From Candidatus Polarisedimenticolia bacterium (lineage in GTDB: Bacteria > Acidobacteriota > Polarisedimenticolia > Gp22-AA2 > AA152), in contig DASYRE010000060.1 in NCBI GenBank assembly GCA_036004685.1, positions 1 through 50,131 on the forward strand: a stretch of DNA of 50,131 nucleotides, given 5' to 3'. The translations under genes were made by a program, and so were the position numbers. Below, piece by piece: positions 1-7,165 of the stretch (within the stretch, counting starts at the first letter, position 1; every line of letters begins with the position of its first letter). Under the pieces are notes generated by a model, which was not told the origin of the DNA, did no database searches, and was given only the letters and a program-made list of their open reading frames with translations.

Positions 1-121
1 TCGCCCGCTTGGCTCGAAGCGAGATCATCAACACGATCTTGACGGATAGGACTCATCGGAACTCCGAGATCATGCTGGAGAGAAGAAAAACTCTCTCAAA
101 TCGCTATTTTTCCGCAGCCTG
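1..121 (+). mobile_element. IS5-family element, right end only
   Basis: These bases match, with a few substitutions, the tail that follows the transposase stop codon at 4439-4575, and also the reverse complement of 49996-50131. The element ends in TCCGCAGCCTG at position 121 and is followed by CTAA, which fits the YTAR target duplication of the IS5 subgroup. The transposase body must lie to the left of the window. The IS sits directly against the stop codon of the neighbouring DUF3024 gene. Confidence 0.8.
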
Positions 122-468
122 CTAACCGAAGAAGCACGAAAACTTGTCCTCCTTCACCGTCTTCAGGAACAGCTTAAGCGTGCCCACCGCTTTGACCGGC
201 TCGTATGAATGCCACTTTAAGTCTGCTCTCTGCCAATAAATCCTCCAAACCCCCAGCCGCTTGTTCCATGTGGCCTTGGCAATTGCGTCCTCATGCCTTT
301 CATTCGGACGCTGAAATGCCGGTCGAATCTCAAACAACTCAACGCTTGTCCCATAATGCGATAACCGAGATCCAGCTTTGACCTGATGTGCACAGGTGGA
401 CGGTTCGCCTCCAGCCACGCATTCAGAACACGCTTGTTTTGTGCGATCTCTATATCAGTAAAAGCCAT
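122..468 (-). pseudogene. DUF3024-family protein, frameshifted
   Basis: Two overlapping frames together give one DUF3024 protein of about 115 residues. The first frame (start 468) supplies the N-terminus ending DLGYRI. The second supplies VELFEIRP, the tryptophan-rich core WNKRLGVWRIYWQRADLKWH and the family's closing CFFG. The family normally reads GQSVE at the join. The DNA near 346-347 has AA where AAA would restore the frame, so a single-base deletion is the simplest explanation. Function of the family is unknown. It is the cassette furthest from the attI-like site, and its stop codon abuts the terminal IS5 copy, so no attC is left for it. The frameshift could be true decay or a sequencing error. 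Confidence 0.75.
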
Positions 469-479
469 TTTCTTCTGGC

Positions 480-636
480 ACCTAACGACGCGTATAAGCT
501 GCGGCGGGAACCTGACCCGAAACCGCGCAACGAAGCCCGAGACCGAGAAGAAACAACGGCGGCATCGAAAGGAACACCAACACCACTTCAGAAGAAGTGT
601 GCCTATTGACGGCCGGGGGCCTTATAAGAGTTAGCC
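480..636 (-). repeat. putative long attC recombination site
   Basis: On the plus strand the segment opens with ACCTAAC (480-486) and closes with GTTAGCC (630-636), the reverse-complement order of attC core sites for minus-strand cassettes. GTTAGCC overlaps the stop codon of the Mrr-like gene. An inner CGTATAAGCTGCGGCGGG resembles one arm of the other attC sites in this window. The matching second arm is poor, and at 157 bp the site is longer than usual, so it may be a fused or decayed site. Confidence 0.5.
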
Positions 637-1418
637 AAACCCGTCGCTTCTCTCACCGAGATCAAATGGTTCTATATGATGGAGCTCTGCGAGGCTGCGG
701 AGCTCTTCAGTCCCTTCGATCACAGTGACGGCGCCTTCCTGAGCTTCCCGTCGTTGCTCACTCGTAAGGCGACCGGTCGTAACGAAGATGGCTGAACCGA
801 CTCGGCGAGCGAAGCAACCCGCTAGAAACTTCAGCCATTCGGTCTGAGTTGGAGCGTTATTCGTTTGGTGCAGCTTCACCTGCACGCCAATGTTTCGTGG
901 TTCATCGCTCGCGTCGCCGATTCGCGAGCCGACGAAATCGAGGCCTCGCTCGGTGCTCTTGTGCACACCTGGTGGTACCAGGCGTAGTGAGGGTACGCCG
1001 AGCGAAGGAACCGGAGCACCCACTTCTCGAAGGCGGTTCCTTTCGCGGCGTTCGGTGGAACTCCCTCCTCGCTACCCGTGTCGACGTTGACGGCGACTTC
1101 CGATGCCTGGGGAGCTGATCCGGCGAACTCACGGCCTTCCGGGGTGACACGCCATCCGGGACGATTCTTGTCGTGTGGATAGACATAGCCCGCTTCGACC
1201 GCCACGCTATTCACGAAGAAGCGGAGGCTCGCGCGACCCTGGTCCGAAAGGGTGAAGCCGAGGGGGCGCACCTGTACTTCAAGGGCATCGTACAGGTCAG
1301 CCATCTGCGCTTCGCCGCTGCGCTCGATGATCCGTCTGAGCGCGACTCGGATCTGTTCGTCGCCGGAAAACCCAGCCTCGAACCCAGTTGCCTGTCGAAC
1401 TTGTTGGGTCGCCATCAT
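631..1418 (-). pseudogene. Mrr-like restriction endonuclease, frameshifted
   Basis: The N-terminal frame (start ATG at 1418) holds a winged-helix-like region and then AFEKWVLRFLRSAYPHYAWYHQ. The C-terminal frame holds GLDFVGSR...IGVQVKLH, that is the D...QxK core of the PD-(D/E)xK/Mrr nuclease fold, and ends at 631. Such proteins cut modified or foreign DNA (type IV-like restriction) in the cytoplasm; that role is known for the family and is not shown here. The two frames join near 968-969, where GG in place of GGG would explain a one-base deletion. The GTTAGCC core of a putative attC overlaps the stop codon, as expected for a gene cassette. Confidence 0.65.
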
Positions 1419-1426
1419 TCAGTTCA

Positions 1427-1515
1427 GGCTAACGGCCGCGGCTGAGCTGCGCCGCGCTGGTAAAAGAGCCATCCTACAGTTTACGCGCGGCGTCAGCTCC
1501 AGCCCCTAGTTAGGC
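1427..1515 (-). repeat. attC site
   Basis: Core-like GGCTAAC (1427-1433) and GTTAGGC (1509-1515) flank two complementary arms, GCGGCTGAGCTGCGCCGCGC and GCGCGGCGTCAGCTCC, separated by a loop. This is the imperfect inverted repeat of an attC (59-be). It lies downstream of the DHFR-like gene and upstream of the Mrr-like gene on the minus strand, where a cassette boundary is expected. Confidence 0.85.
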
Positions 1516-1602
1516 AGCGCGAATTCGCATGCTAAGTACGACACGCCAAGCGACCGCTGGCGGCCCGATGTAGAAGGAACGACGACCTGGGAATCATAGA
1601 CT

Positions 1603-2168
<566 letters not shown>

Positions 2169-2184
2169 TATGTGCTCCTGAAGC

Positions 2185-2257
2185 GGGCAACGCTCCGCTG
2201 CAACCGGTTGTTATGCGCCAATGAATGAACGTATTCGGCTCCAAGCCGAAGTTATAC
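2185..2257 (-). repeat. degenerate or chimeric attC
   Basis: GTTATAC (2251-2257) overlaps the stop codon of the upstream cassette gene. It is preceded by CGGCTCCAAGCC, the same half-arm seen in the attC sites at 5241 and 5788. A second core-like GTTATGC lies at 2210-2216, with an unrelated arm, CGCTCCGCTGCAACCGG. The two halves do not pair, so this looks like a site assembled from two attC types or decayed. A short perfect hairpin, TTCGGCTCCAAGCCGAA, lies inside it. Confidence 0.45.
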
Positions 2258-2787
2258 GCCGGCGTCGCCGGCTTCCGGATACCACCATCCGAAAAACTCC
2301 TCAACAGCCTTTGGGCCAAGCTCGAGCACGGCTTCGGCGAGGCGCGTTTGACCCCGCGAGACCAAGAGTGCGGCTGCGGCCGCCTGACCAAACACATGAT
2401 CCCAGGCGTAGCGACTTTGCCGATGCACGGCATCCGCAAGAAGTGAGATTGCTTTCACGTAGCCACCTACCAAATCTTCAGGTATAGGCAGTGCATTCCT
2501 GCTGCCCTGGCGGTGAACCTCAACAGACGCAGGAAACGCAAAGAAATGCCAAGCGCACGGGCCGTCGACTGCCAGCGCGATTCGAACGATATGAGGGACC
2601 GTGGCATAACACGCGTCATACACGGTGCCTTGATGATGAACGGTGCCCCATAAGAACTCCCACGTCTCCTCATCTGCGTGGTGCGGAGCTCGTTCCAGTA
2701 CTCGGAGATATCTGGCACATCGCTCGCGATGCCAAATGCATGGTGTAGTTCAACCCACCGGCCGCTGCTCAGTGACAGGACTTCCAT
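2252..2787 (-). pseudogene. cassette gene of unknown function, frameshifted
   Basis: The likely start is ATG 2787 (MEVLSLSSGRWVELHHAFG). A second frame continues EFLWGTVHHQGTVYDACYA, then TVPHIVRIA, and ends at 2252 in FGWWYP. I recall the LWG.hHQG.VY.A.YA.P pattern from uncharacterised, often HEAT-like, bacterial proteins, but I cannot assign a function. The frames join near 2674-2676, where one missing base (CAG for CAGG) would restore TQDEETWEFLWG. The stop codon overlaps an attC core. The start lies just downstream of the attC at 2799-2884, leaving almost no leader, as is usual for cassettes. Confidence 0.6.
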
Positions 2788-2798
2788 TGCTCCTCGTG

Positions 2799-2884
2799 CG
2801 TATAAAGCTGCGGCGTGCGAGCGGCGGCGGTTCTTGCCGTGTGAGCGCGTGCCGCACGCCGGCAGCTTAATTCGCATGTTATAC
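2799..2884 (-). repeat. attC site
   Basis: The arms AGCTGCGGCGTGCGAGCG and CGTGCCGCACGCCGGCAGCT pair imperfectly around a GC-rich loop. The right core is GTTATAC (2878-2884); the left core is degenerate (GCGTATAA). The arms are close to those at 26227-26321 in the second array, so the two arrays share an attC subfamily. It ends the DUF6883/DUF4926 cassette. Confidence 0.8.
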
Positions 2885-2897
2885 GCCGTGCTCTCGT

Positions 2898-3131
2898 TCA
2901 GGCCGTACGGGTGAGCGGACGTACAGCAACGAGATCGGAGTCAGAGATTGGACGGACGTCTGAGAATTTGAGCGTAACGAGAGCAGTTGTGCGGCCAGAC
3001 GCTGTCACGAACTCGACTTCGAGGCCATCAGGCGGGTAGAGCTCAACCACGGCGCCAAGATCTCCAGCCTTAAGTCCATGAGCAGGGAGGTCCCGGATAA
3101 GAACAACGGTGTCGAGCGCTTGGTAGTCCAT
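2898..3131 (-). CDS. DUF4926 domain protein
   Basis: This 77-residue protein fits DUF4926 along its whole length: TVVLIRDLP..GLKAGDLGAVVE, then YPPDGLEVEFVTASG and the closing SDVRP region, which together look like a small SH3-like beta barrel. It starts two bases after the stop of the DUF6883 gene, so the two are almost certainly cotranscribed in one two-gene cassette. DUF4926 and DUF6883 genes are often neighbours, and the pair is suspected, not proven, to act as a toxin-antitoxin-like module. The frame is intact, unlike the four cassettes beyond it. Confidence 0.75.
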   Translation of the reverse strand: MDYQALDTVVLIRDLPAHGLKAGDLGAVVELYPPDGLEVEFVTASGRTTALVTLKFSDVRPISDSDLVAVRPLTRTA

Positions 3132-3133
3132 GG

Positions 3134-3466
3134 CTACCTCGGGAAAACCGTCACGAGTCGCGGGGGTGCCCCAGGGGTTGGAAGAATCCAGACCGTTGTA
3201 ACCTCCAAGGCAATTCCGCTCGGTCCTCTAAGAATACCCGAAATCGAGTATTTCTGGCCATATTCGCTGGCTTCGCCCAGGATAGCTTCTCCATTCCGAG
3301 CCCGGTCCAGAATGGCGGACCTCAGATCGACCCAGTTCGCAGCGTCGAAGCCCGCCCGGGCGAGGAATGCGGCTTTGAAACGGCCGATGGGGTGGGACTT
3401 CGATAACAGATATTCTCGAACCTTCCGCTCGTCGACGATAGCCCGCTCTGCGTTTGGAAGTTTCAT
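3134..3466 (-). CDS. DUF6883 domain protein
   Basis: The 110-residue protein begins MKLPNAERAIVDERKVREYL, then SHPIGRFKAAFLARAGF, and ends LVTVFPR, which is the DUF6883 pattern (helical start, central GRFKA.FF, then a beta-rich half with TVWIL). Function is unknown. The proline- and glycine-rich C-terminal half and the usual link with DUF4926 suggest a small cytoplasmic partner pair. It is the first gene of a two-gene cassette bounded by attC sites 3500-3593 and 2799-2884. The start codon ATG 3466 is the only sensible one. Confidence 0.75.
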   Translation of the reverse strand: MKLPNAERAIVDERKVREYLLSKSHPIGRFKAAFLARAGFDAANWVDLRSAILDRARNGEAILGEASEYGQKYSISGILRGPSGIALEVTTVWILPTPGAPPRLVTVFPR

Positions 3467-3499
3467 GACCCTTCAGCTTCTCTCAGTGCCATCCAGTGC

Positions 3500-3593
3500 G
3501 TATAACGTTCCGGCTAAGCTGCGGCGCGCGTGCTCAGCCACTCAATCCGGCACCGACCTCTCGCGCGCCGCCAGCTTCAGCCGGTTGTTAGCC
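3500..3593 (-). repeat. attC site
   Basis: GTATAAC (3500-3506) and GTTAGCC (3587-3593) bound the arms GCTAAGCTGCGGCGCGCG and CGCGCGCCGCCAGCTTCAGC, which pair well across a 35-base variable loop. The right core overlaps the stop codon of the truncated cassette gene at 3588. Confidence 0.88.
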
Positions 3594-3757
3594 GGAGCGG
3601 TCCGCCTCACGTACGCCAACGAAACCCTCAGTCGTCACGTCGAACTTCGAGAACCCTAATTCGACCATCGCGCGTTGGAGCGTTGGGGTTAACTCTGTTC
3701 CGTACACTTCCACTTCGCTCCACGGTGGGATGTGCGAATACTCGCCATGATGGAGAT
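3588..3757 (-). pseudogene. C-terminal remnant of a cassette gene cut by IS5
   Basis: A minus-strand frame open from the IS junction reads GDLHHGEYSHIPPWSEVEVY, then GTELTPTLQRAMVELGFSKF, and stops at 3588 inside an attC core. About 56 residues remain. Upstream (higher coordinates) the sequence changes abruptly to IS5 transposase near 3757. The family is not recognised. The piece shows that the IS, or the deletion that removed the IS left end, destroyed the 5' part of this cassette. Confidence 0.6.
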
Positions 3758-4438
3758 CGCCGGCTTCTCTCGGATGAGCACTTCACGGTGGATGGGACGC
3801 TGGTGGAGGCTTGGGCCGGCCACAAGAGCTTCAAGCCGAAGGACGAGGCTGCGAGGAAGCCGCCGGAGGATCCGGGGAATCCGACGGTGGACTTCACCGG
3901 GCAGAAGCGCTCGAACAAGACCCATGCGTCGACGACCGATAAGGACGCTCTTCTTTATCGCAAATCCTTTGGGACCGAATCGAAGCTGTGCTTCGCGGGC
4001 CACCTCTTGATGGACAATCGGCACGGCTTGGCGGTGGACGTCGAGCTGACCCAGGCCACGGGCCTCTCGGAGCGCGAAGCGGCCCTGAGAATGGCGGGAA
4101 GGATTGGCGGCTTCCAGCGGGTGACCCTGGGCGCGGACAAGGCGTTCGACGTTCGCGAGTTCGTTGGCACGCTCCGGGTAATGAAGGTGACGCCTCACAT
4201 TGCCGGGAAGAATGCGAGCTACAGCGCCATCGATGGAAGAACGAAACGATTTGCTGGGTACGTCTTGAGCCAGAGGAAGCGCAAGCGAGTCGAAGAGATC
4301 TTCGGTTGGCTTAAGACCGTCGCGCTGCTGCGGAAGACGCGGCACCGGGGCCTGGCGCGTGTCGGCTGGATGTTCACCTTCGCCACGGCCATCTACAACT
4401 TGGTTCGAATGAAAAACCTGGCGGCGGCAACCGGATGA
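3758..4438 (+). pseudogene. IS5-family transposase, N-terminally truncated
   Basis: The frame reads LLSDEHFTVDGTLVEAWAGH, a middle LGADKAFDVREFV, and RKRVEEIFGWLKT near the end, giving the D, D and E of the DDE catalytic triad. The usual N-terminal helical domain is absent. The open frame upstream of 3758 belongs to unrelated cassette and attC sequence, so the protein cannot start normally and should not be active by itself. It would be mobilisable only by a full copy, which the contig-end IS fragments imply exists nearby. Confidence 0.85.
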
Positions 4439-4575
4439 AGTCGTCCGCGACGCCTCGCCCGCTTGGATCGAAGCGAGATCATCAACACGATCTTGATGGA
4501 TAGAACCCATCGGGACTCCGAGATCAGGCTGGAGAGAAGAGGAACTCTCTCAAATCGCTATTTTTCCGCAGCCTG
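3758..4575 (+). mobile_element. IS5-family element, 5'-truncated
   Basis: The right end matches 1-121 and the reverse complement of 49996-50131, finishing in CCGCAGCCTG at 4575 and followed by TTAG, a YTAR-type target. The left end, with its inverted repeat and the N-terminal third of the transposase, is missing: homology starts abruptly near 3758. It is inserted in the cassette array, opposite in orientation to the cassette genes. The adjoining TTAGGC resembles an attC core site. Confidence 0.8.
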
Positions 4576-4586
4576 TTAGGCACCCG

Positions 4587-5183
4587 TTAACCCCCTGCGA
4601 CCCATTCGAAGACACCCAGAACCCGGCCATCATTCGCGTCGATTAGGACACTTCTACCATCGGCCCCGTACTTACTTTCGTGAAGGGTATTCGACACGCC
4701 CCATACATAGCCGAATTGGCGATTCCAAGTAAAACCCACACTCCATGGCTTGATGCCGGGCTCCAAGCCGGCCTTCCCAGAAACCTCGCGCGCAGTAGCG
4801 TCATTGTAGGGAAAAACGCATTCAAGTGGACTGGCGATGCACGGTGGCACGCCAGACAAGTCTGAGACTTTGCCGTCAGGATCGACAACGCAACTAATGA
4901 CTTCGTCAACGAAGTGGGTTTCGGGCATGCGGAATTTGAACGTTACCATGCAGTAAGGTCGCTGCATATACTCGGCACAGGCTTCCGGGTGCTCGATGCA
5001 ATGGGCAGACGGTGGAAAGTACTTTGCACTTTGCGGACTGATGTACTTCCCATAGAAGTCAGAGCCTACCAGTGCGATGATCGCCTGACTAGCGGGCACG
5101 TAGACTTGGCCACATTCCGGCTCACCACCCCAGATCATTCCCACAAGCATTAGCGGGAGTGCCACGAAGCTAAGGAATCGCAT
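4587..5183 (-). CDS. secreted cassette protein of unknown function
   Basis: I chose the start at 5183 because it opens with a signal peptide (MRFLSFVALPLMLVGMIWGG). The longer frame upstream runs through the attC site at 5241-5304. The mature protein of about 180 residues is cysteine-rich (CGQVYVPASQ, CIEHPEACAEY, CVVDPDGKV, PPCIASPLECVF) and should form disulfides outside the cytoplasm. No family is recognised. It is the third cassette from the attI-like site and is intact. The IS5 copy lies 11 bases beyond its stop and has removed or split its own attC. Confidence 0.65.
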   Translation of the reverse strand: MRFLSFVALPLMLVGMIWGGEPECGQVYVPASQAIIALVGSDFYGKYISPQSAKYFPPSAHCIEHPEACAEYMQRPYCMVTFKFRMPETHFVDEVISCVVDPDGKVSDLSGVPPCIASPLECVFPYNDATAREVSGKAGLEPGIKPWSVGFTWNRQFGYVWGVSNTLHESKYGADGRSVLIDANDGRVLGVFEWVAGG

Positions 5184-5240
5184 GGACGTTTTTGGCCTAC
5201 AAGCAGATGCAGACACCTTGCCGTTTGCTCCTTCGGGTGT

Positions 5241-5304
5241 GCCTAACCGATGCGGGTTGAGCCGCGGCCAGCTTTTGGCCGTCGGCTCCAAGCCGAGGTT
5301 AGCC
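5241..5304 (-). repeat. attC site
   Basis: A compact 64-bp site runs from GCCTAAC (5241-5247) to GTTAGCC (5298-5304), with the arms GGTTGAGCCGCGGCC and GGCCGTCGGCTCC around a TTTT-containing loop. It is almost identical to the next site at 5788-5850. It follows the membrane-protein cassette. Confidence 0.92.
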
Positions 5305-5315
5305 GGCCGTTCGCT

Positions 5316-5762
5316 TCAACCGCGATATTCACTGACCAAGATCCCTACCATTACTATAGCGAGGAGAGGAAGCCACGAGGTGATGAAGTGCAGTGCAACC
5401 TGCTCCTCTGGCTCAAAGTAGGGATTGTAGGTTGTCGTGAAACTCGTACTGTGCCAGACCGCGAACAAGAGCGCCATACCAATGCCTGCGACGAGGCTAT
5501 ACCGCAGCAACTTCCTGCCCCACGACGGGAGCTGACTGCGGCGGAGTTTTTCCAGGAAGAGCTGTGTGGACAGAGCCAGTAGTAAAAGAATCAGCAGGCC
5601 CGGTAATTTGAAGTAGATGAATTGCCAAACTTGGAATCCGACCCCGTTCGCGTACGACTCGGGTGTCTCAGGCAGGGCAAGTTTGGTGCTGACGGTCGCG
5701 TATCCATAGCCAACCGTTAACACGGCCCAGAATAGTACCGTCAACAGCATTGCCCTCGACAT
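5316..5762 (-). CDS. small integral membrane cassette protein
   Basis: The 148-residue protein has about four predicted membrane spans: LLTVLFWAVLTVGYGYA (residues 6-22), LPGLLILLLLALSTQLFL (53-70), YSLVAGIGMALLFAVW (88-103) and LPLLAIVMVGILV (131-143). A basic stretch, KLRRSQLPSWGRKLLR, sits between the second and third. No enzymatic motif is seen and the family is not recognised. It is the second cassette from the attI-like site and is flanked by two nearly identical attC sites, which suggests both cassettes came from one source array. Confidence 0.7.
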   Translation of the reverse strand: MSRAMLLTVLFWAVLTVGYGYATVSTKLALPETPESYANGVGFQVWQFIYFKLPGLLILLLLALSTQLFLEKLRRSQLPSWGRKLLRYSLVAGIGMALLFAVWHSTSFTTTYNPYFEPEEQVALHFITSWLPLLAIVMVGILVSEYRG

Positions 5763-5787
5763 AATCCCTATCTCGATTTCCAGGTCC

Positions 5788-5850
5788 GGCTAACGATGCG
5801 GGTTGAGCCGCGGCGCGCTTTTCGCCGTCGGCTCCAAGCCGGGGTTAGCG
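5788..5850 (-). repeat. attC site
   Basis: GGCTAAC (5788-5794) and GTTAGCG (5844-5850) enclose GGTTGAGCCGCGGCGCGC and CGCCGTCGGCTCCAAGCC. Apart from a few loop bases it matches the site at 5241-5304. The right core contains the stop codon of the first cassette gene. Confidence 0.92.
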
Positions 5851-6315
5851 GGCACGTTCACCCTTCCACGCGACGACAAGAGGGTCCTTGGCCCACGTTG
5901 CGTCATACCTTCCCTCAGCCGTGCAATTGTCCCTGCTCGCGATCGGTAGCAAACTCCAGACATGTGGTGGGATCGTTGGCTCGCCCTTGACCCTTACCGC
6001 TCGGCCGGCAGATTGGACAGTAAGAAACAACCAGAAGACGAATAGCGGATTTGGCTCCCCACCGTGGACAAAATCCATCCAGCCTTCGGCCTGAACCTCA
6101 CCTGCCGTGTTGAGCACCCGTACTCCAGAAAGACTCTCCAGCATCGCATCGGCAAGACTCGTACAGTGACCTTCCTGACAGGATTGAGACCAGTCAATGG
6201 CGAGACCGGAGGGGGTGAGCCCATAGGGCAGCAGGTCATTGAGAAGCTGGCGCTCCACTTCTGACCTCAAATCAGGCCCCATCCGCTCGACTTCATAGGA
6301 CAATGCTCGGTCCAT
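5845..6315 (-). CDS. first-cassette protein of unknown function
   Basis: A 156-residue soluble protein with no signal peptide. Recognisable stretches are an acidic start, EVERMGPDLRSEVERQLLN, and a central GYxFVHGGEPNPLFVFWLF-like segment at about residues 83-98, which may be buried or membrane-associated. No family is assigned. It is the cassette next to the attI-like site. The start ATG 6315 lies only 11 bases from the core site GTTAGCG, with no clear ribosome-binding site, so expression must depend on a promoter inside the leader at 6337-6508. Its stop codon overlaps the attC core at 5844-5850. Confidence 0.65.
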   Translation of the reverse strand: MDRALSYEVERMGPDLRSEVERQLLNDLLPYGLTPSGLAIDWSQSCQEGHCTSLADAMLESLSGVRVLNTAGEVQAEGWMDFVHGGEPNPLFVFWLFLTVQSAGRAVRVKGEPTIPPHVWSLLPIASRDNCTAEGRYDATWAKDPLVVAWKGERAR

Positions 6316-6325
6316 GACAATGTCC

Positions 6326-6508
6326 CGCTAACTAGCTTTGTGCCGATCCCCATTATTTGATAGGGCGGCGGGAATGGCGAGAATAAAAAATAGTGCTGCG
6401 AGGGAGCGTTTCGGAAAGCCGCCTGAATGCAACGCGATAGAGCGCGCGCGACCGGTTTCGGGGACGACTTTTCGCCGAAATAGACTGACCTGTACGAAAA
6501 AATATGGC
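6326..6508 (-). other. attI-like site and conserved leader, copy 1
   Basis: The core CGCTAAC/GTTAGCG lies at 6326-6332. Upstream of it on the minus strand is a leader (6337-6508) repeated at 28043-28215. The blocks shared by the two copies, on the plus strand, are TTTGTGCCGATCCCCATTAT, ATAAAAAATAGTGCTGC and CTGACCTGTACGAAAAAATA. Each copy stands at the same place: at the head of a cassette array and directly beyond the 3' end, or deletion scar, of intI. That is the position of attI and the cassette promoter. I could not point to a convincing -35/-10 pair in it. Confidence 0.7.
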
Positions 6509-6529
6509 TGCGAGCGGCGGGCTGGGGAG

Positions 6530-6700
6530 TCATGGCTTGACCTCTCCGGTGGGTGACGTCGGCGGGCACCCGAGCCGGTCCATCGGGCTGCGGACCGCGG
6601 CGGGTCCGCGGTTGAGGACGTGGGTGTAGATCATCGTGGTGCTCACGTCTTTATGTCCGAGGAGCTCCTGCACGGTCCGGATGTCGTAGCCGTCCTCGAG
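6530..6700 (-). pseudogene. intI: integron integrase, C-terminal fragment
   Basis: The last 56 residues of an integron integrase remain: [20 protein letters not shown] and [12 protein letters not shown], followed by the VRSPMD tail. The histidine of LLGHKDV and the tyrosine nucleophile of YTHV are present. The matching N-terminal part, with the arginine and lysine of the active site, is at 11125-12033 on the same strand, and the break falls inside the ATHLL/LEDGYD junction of the family. The stop codon lies about 20 bp from the leader of array 1. It is therefore one half of an interrupted intI, not a separate gene. Confidence 0.9.
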
Positions 6701-6754
6701 TCGCTTTATCGCTGCCGGATGGTCCAAAACGTGACACCCATGCGCATCGATCAC

Positions 6755-7165
6755 CTATCGTTTGCGCGGGACGGACCTGACCTTGAGCCGGACACCTCCT
6801 GGGAATGCCCAGTGGCGATAGGCCTCGATCCATTCGGCACCTCCAGGTGGCGGGAAAGGCAGTGGCATGTCGAGGATGGGGATGGCCTGCCGGCTCCTGC
6901 CTCGGCGGCAGATTGCGACGATCTCGTCAGCCTGCGTGAGGTCGATCCGCTCCACAGTAACCGTCACTCCCAGCACCAAGGTCTCGAACGGCAGCCCCAG
7001 GTTGTCTTCCAACATCGTCAGGAACCCCGTCTTCTGCTCAGATTCACCATAGGCGTCGACGGTGGCTTCTTTGACGAGCTTTTCTAAGAGAATCTTTTTT
7101 GGTGGCCAGCGACGATCTCCTTTCTCAGAGGCTCGTCGTCCTTTCCTTATACGATTTCGCGTCAT
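6755..7165 (-). CDS. small acidic/basic partner protein of the primase-helicase
   Basis: I chose the start ATG 7165 because it overlaps the helicase stop codon as ATGA, which implies translational coupling. The longer frame, starting at 7198, has no support. The 136-residue protein has a basic N-terminus (TRNRIRKGRRASEKGDRRW). It then reads VDAYGESEQKTGFLTMLEDN, LPFETLVLGVTVTVERIDL and EIVAICRRGRSRQAIPI, and ends GAEWIEAYRHW. Related short proteins are often labelled calcium-binding, but I see no EF-hand. Its role is probably tied to the upstream gene. Confidence 0.6.
   Translation of the reverse strand: MTRNRIRKGRRASEKGDRRWPPKKILLEKLVKEATVDAYGESEQKTGFLTMLEDNLGLPFETLVLGVTVTVERIDLTQADEIVAICRRGRSRQAIPILDMPLPFPPPGGAEWIEAYRHWAFPGGVRLKVRSVPRKR

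Noticed and set aside
122-128. Left-end IS5 copy inserted in an attC core (CTAAC)
   Set aside because: The bases belong to the stop-codon end of the DUF3024 gene (CFFG, then stop); no attC arm is visible, so only the YTAR target preference is supported.
2230-2257. Hairpin TTCGGCTCCAAGCCGAA as a transcription terminator
   Set aside because: No T-run follows, and the sequence matches the arm of neighbouring attC sites.
3530-3757. N-terminal extension of the IS5 transposase frame
   Set aside because: This part runs through an attC and the remnant of a cassette gene and has no transposase similarity.
6337-6508. Specific -35/-10 cassette promoter in the leader
   Set aside because: Several AT-rich blocks are conserved, but I could not find a hexamer pair with proper spacing in both copies.
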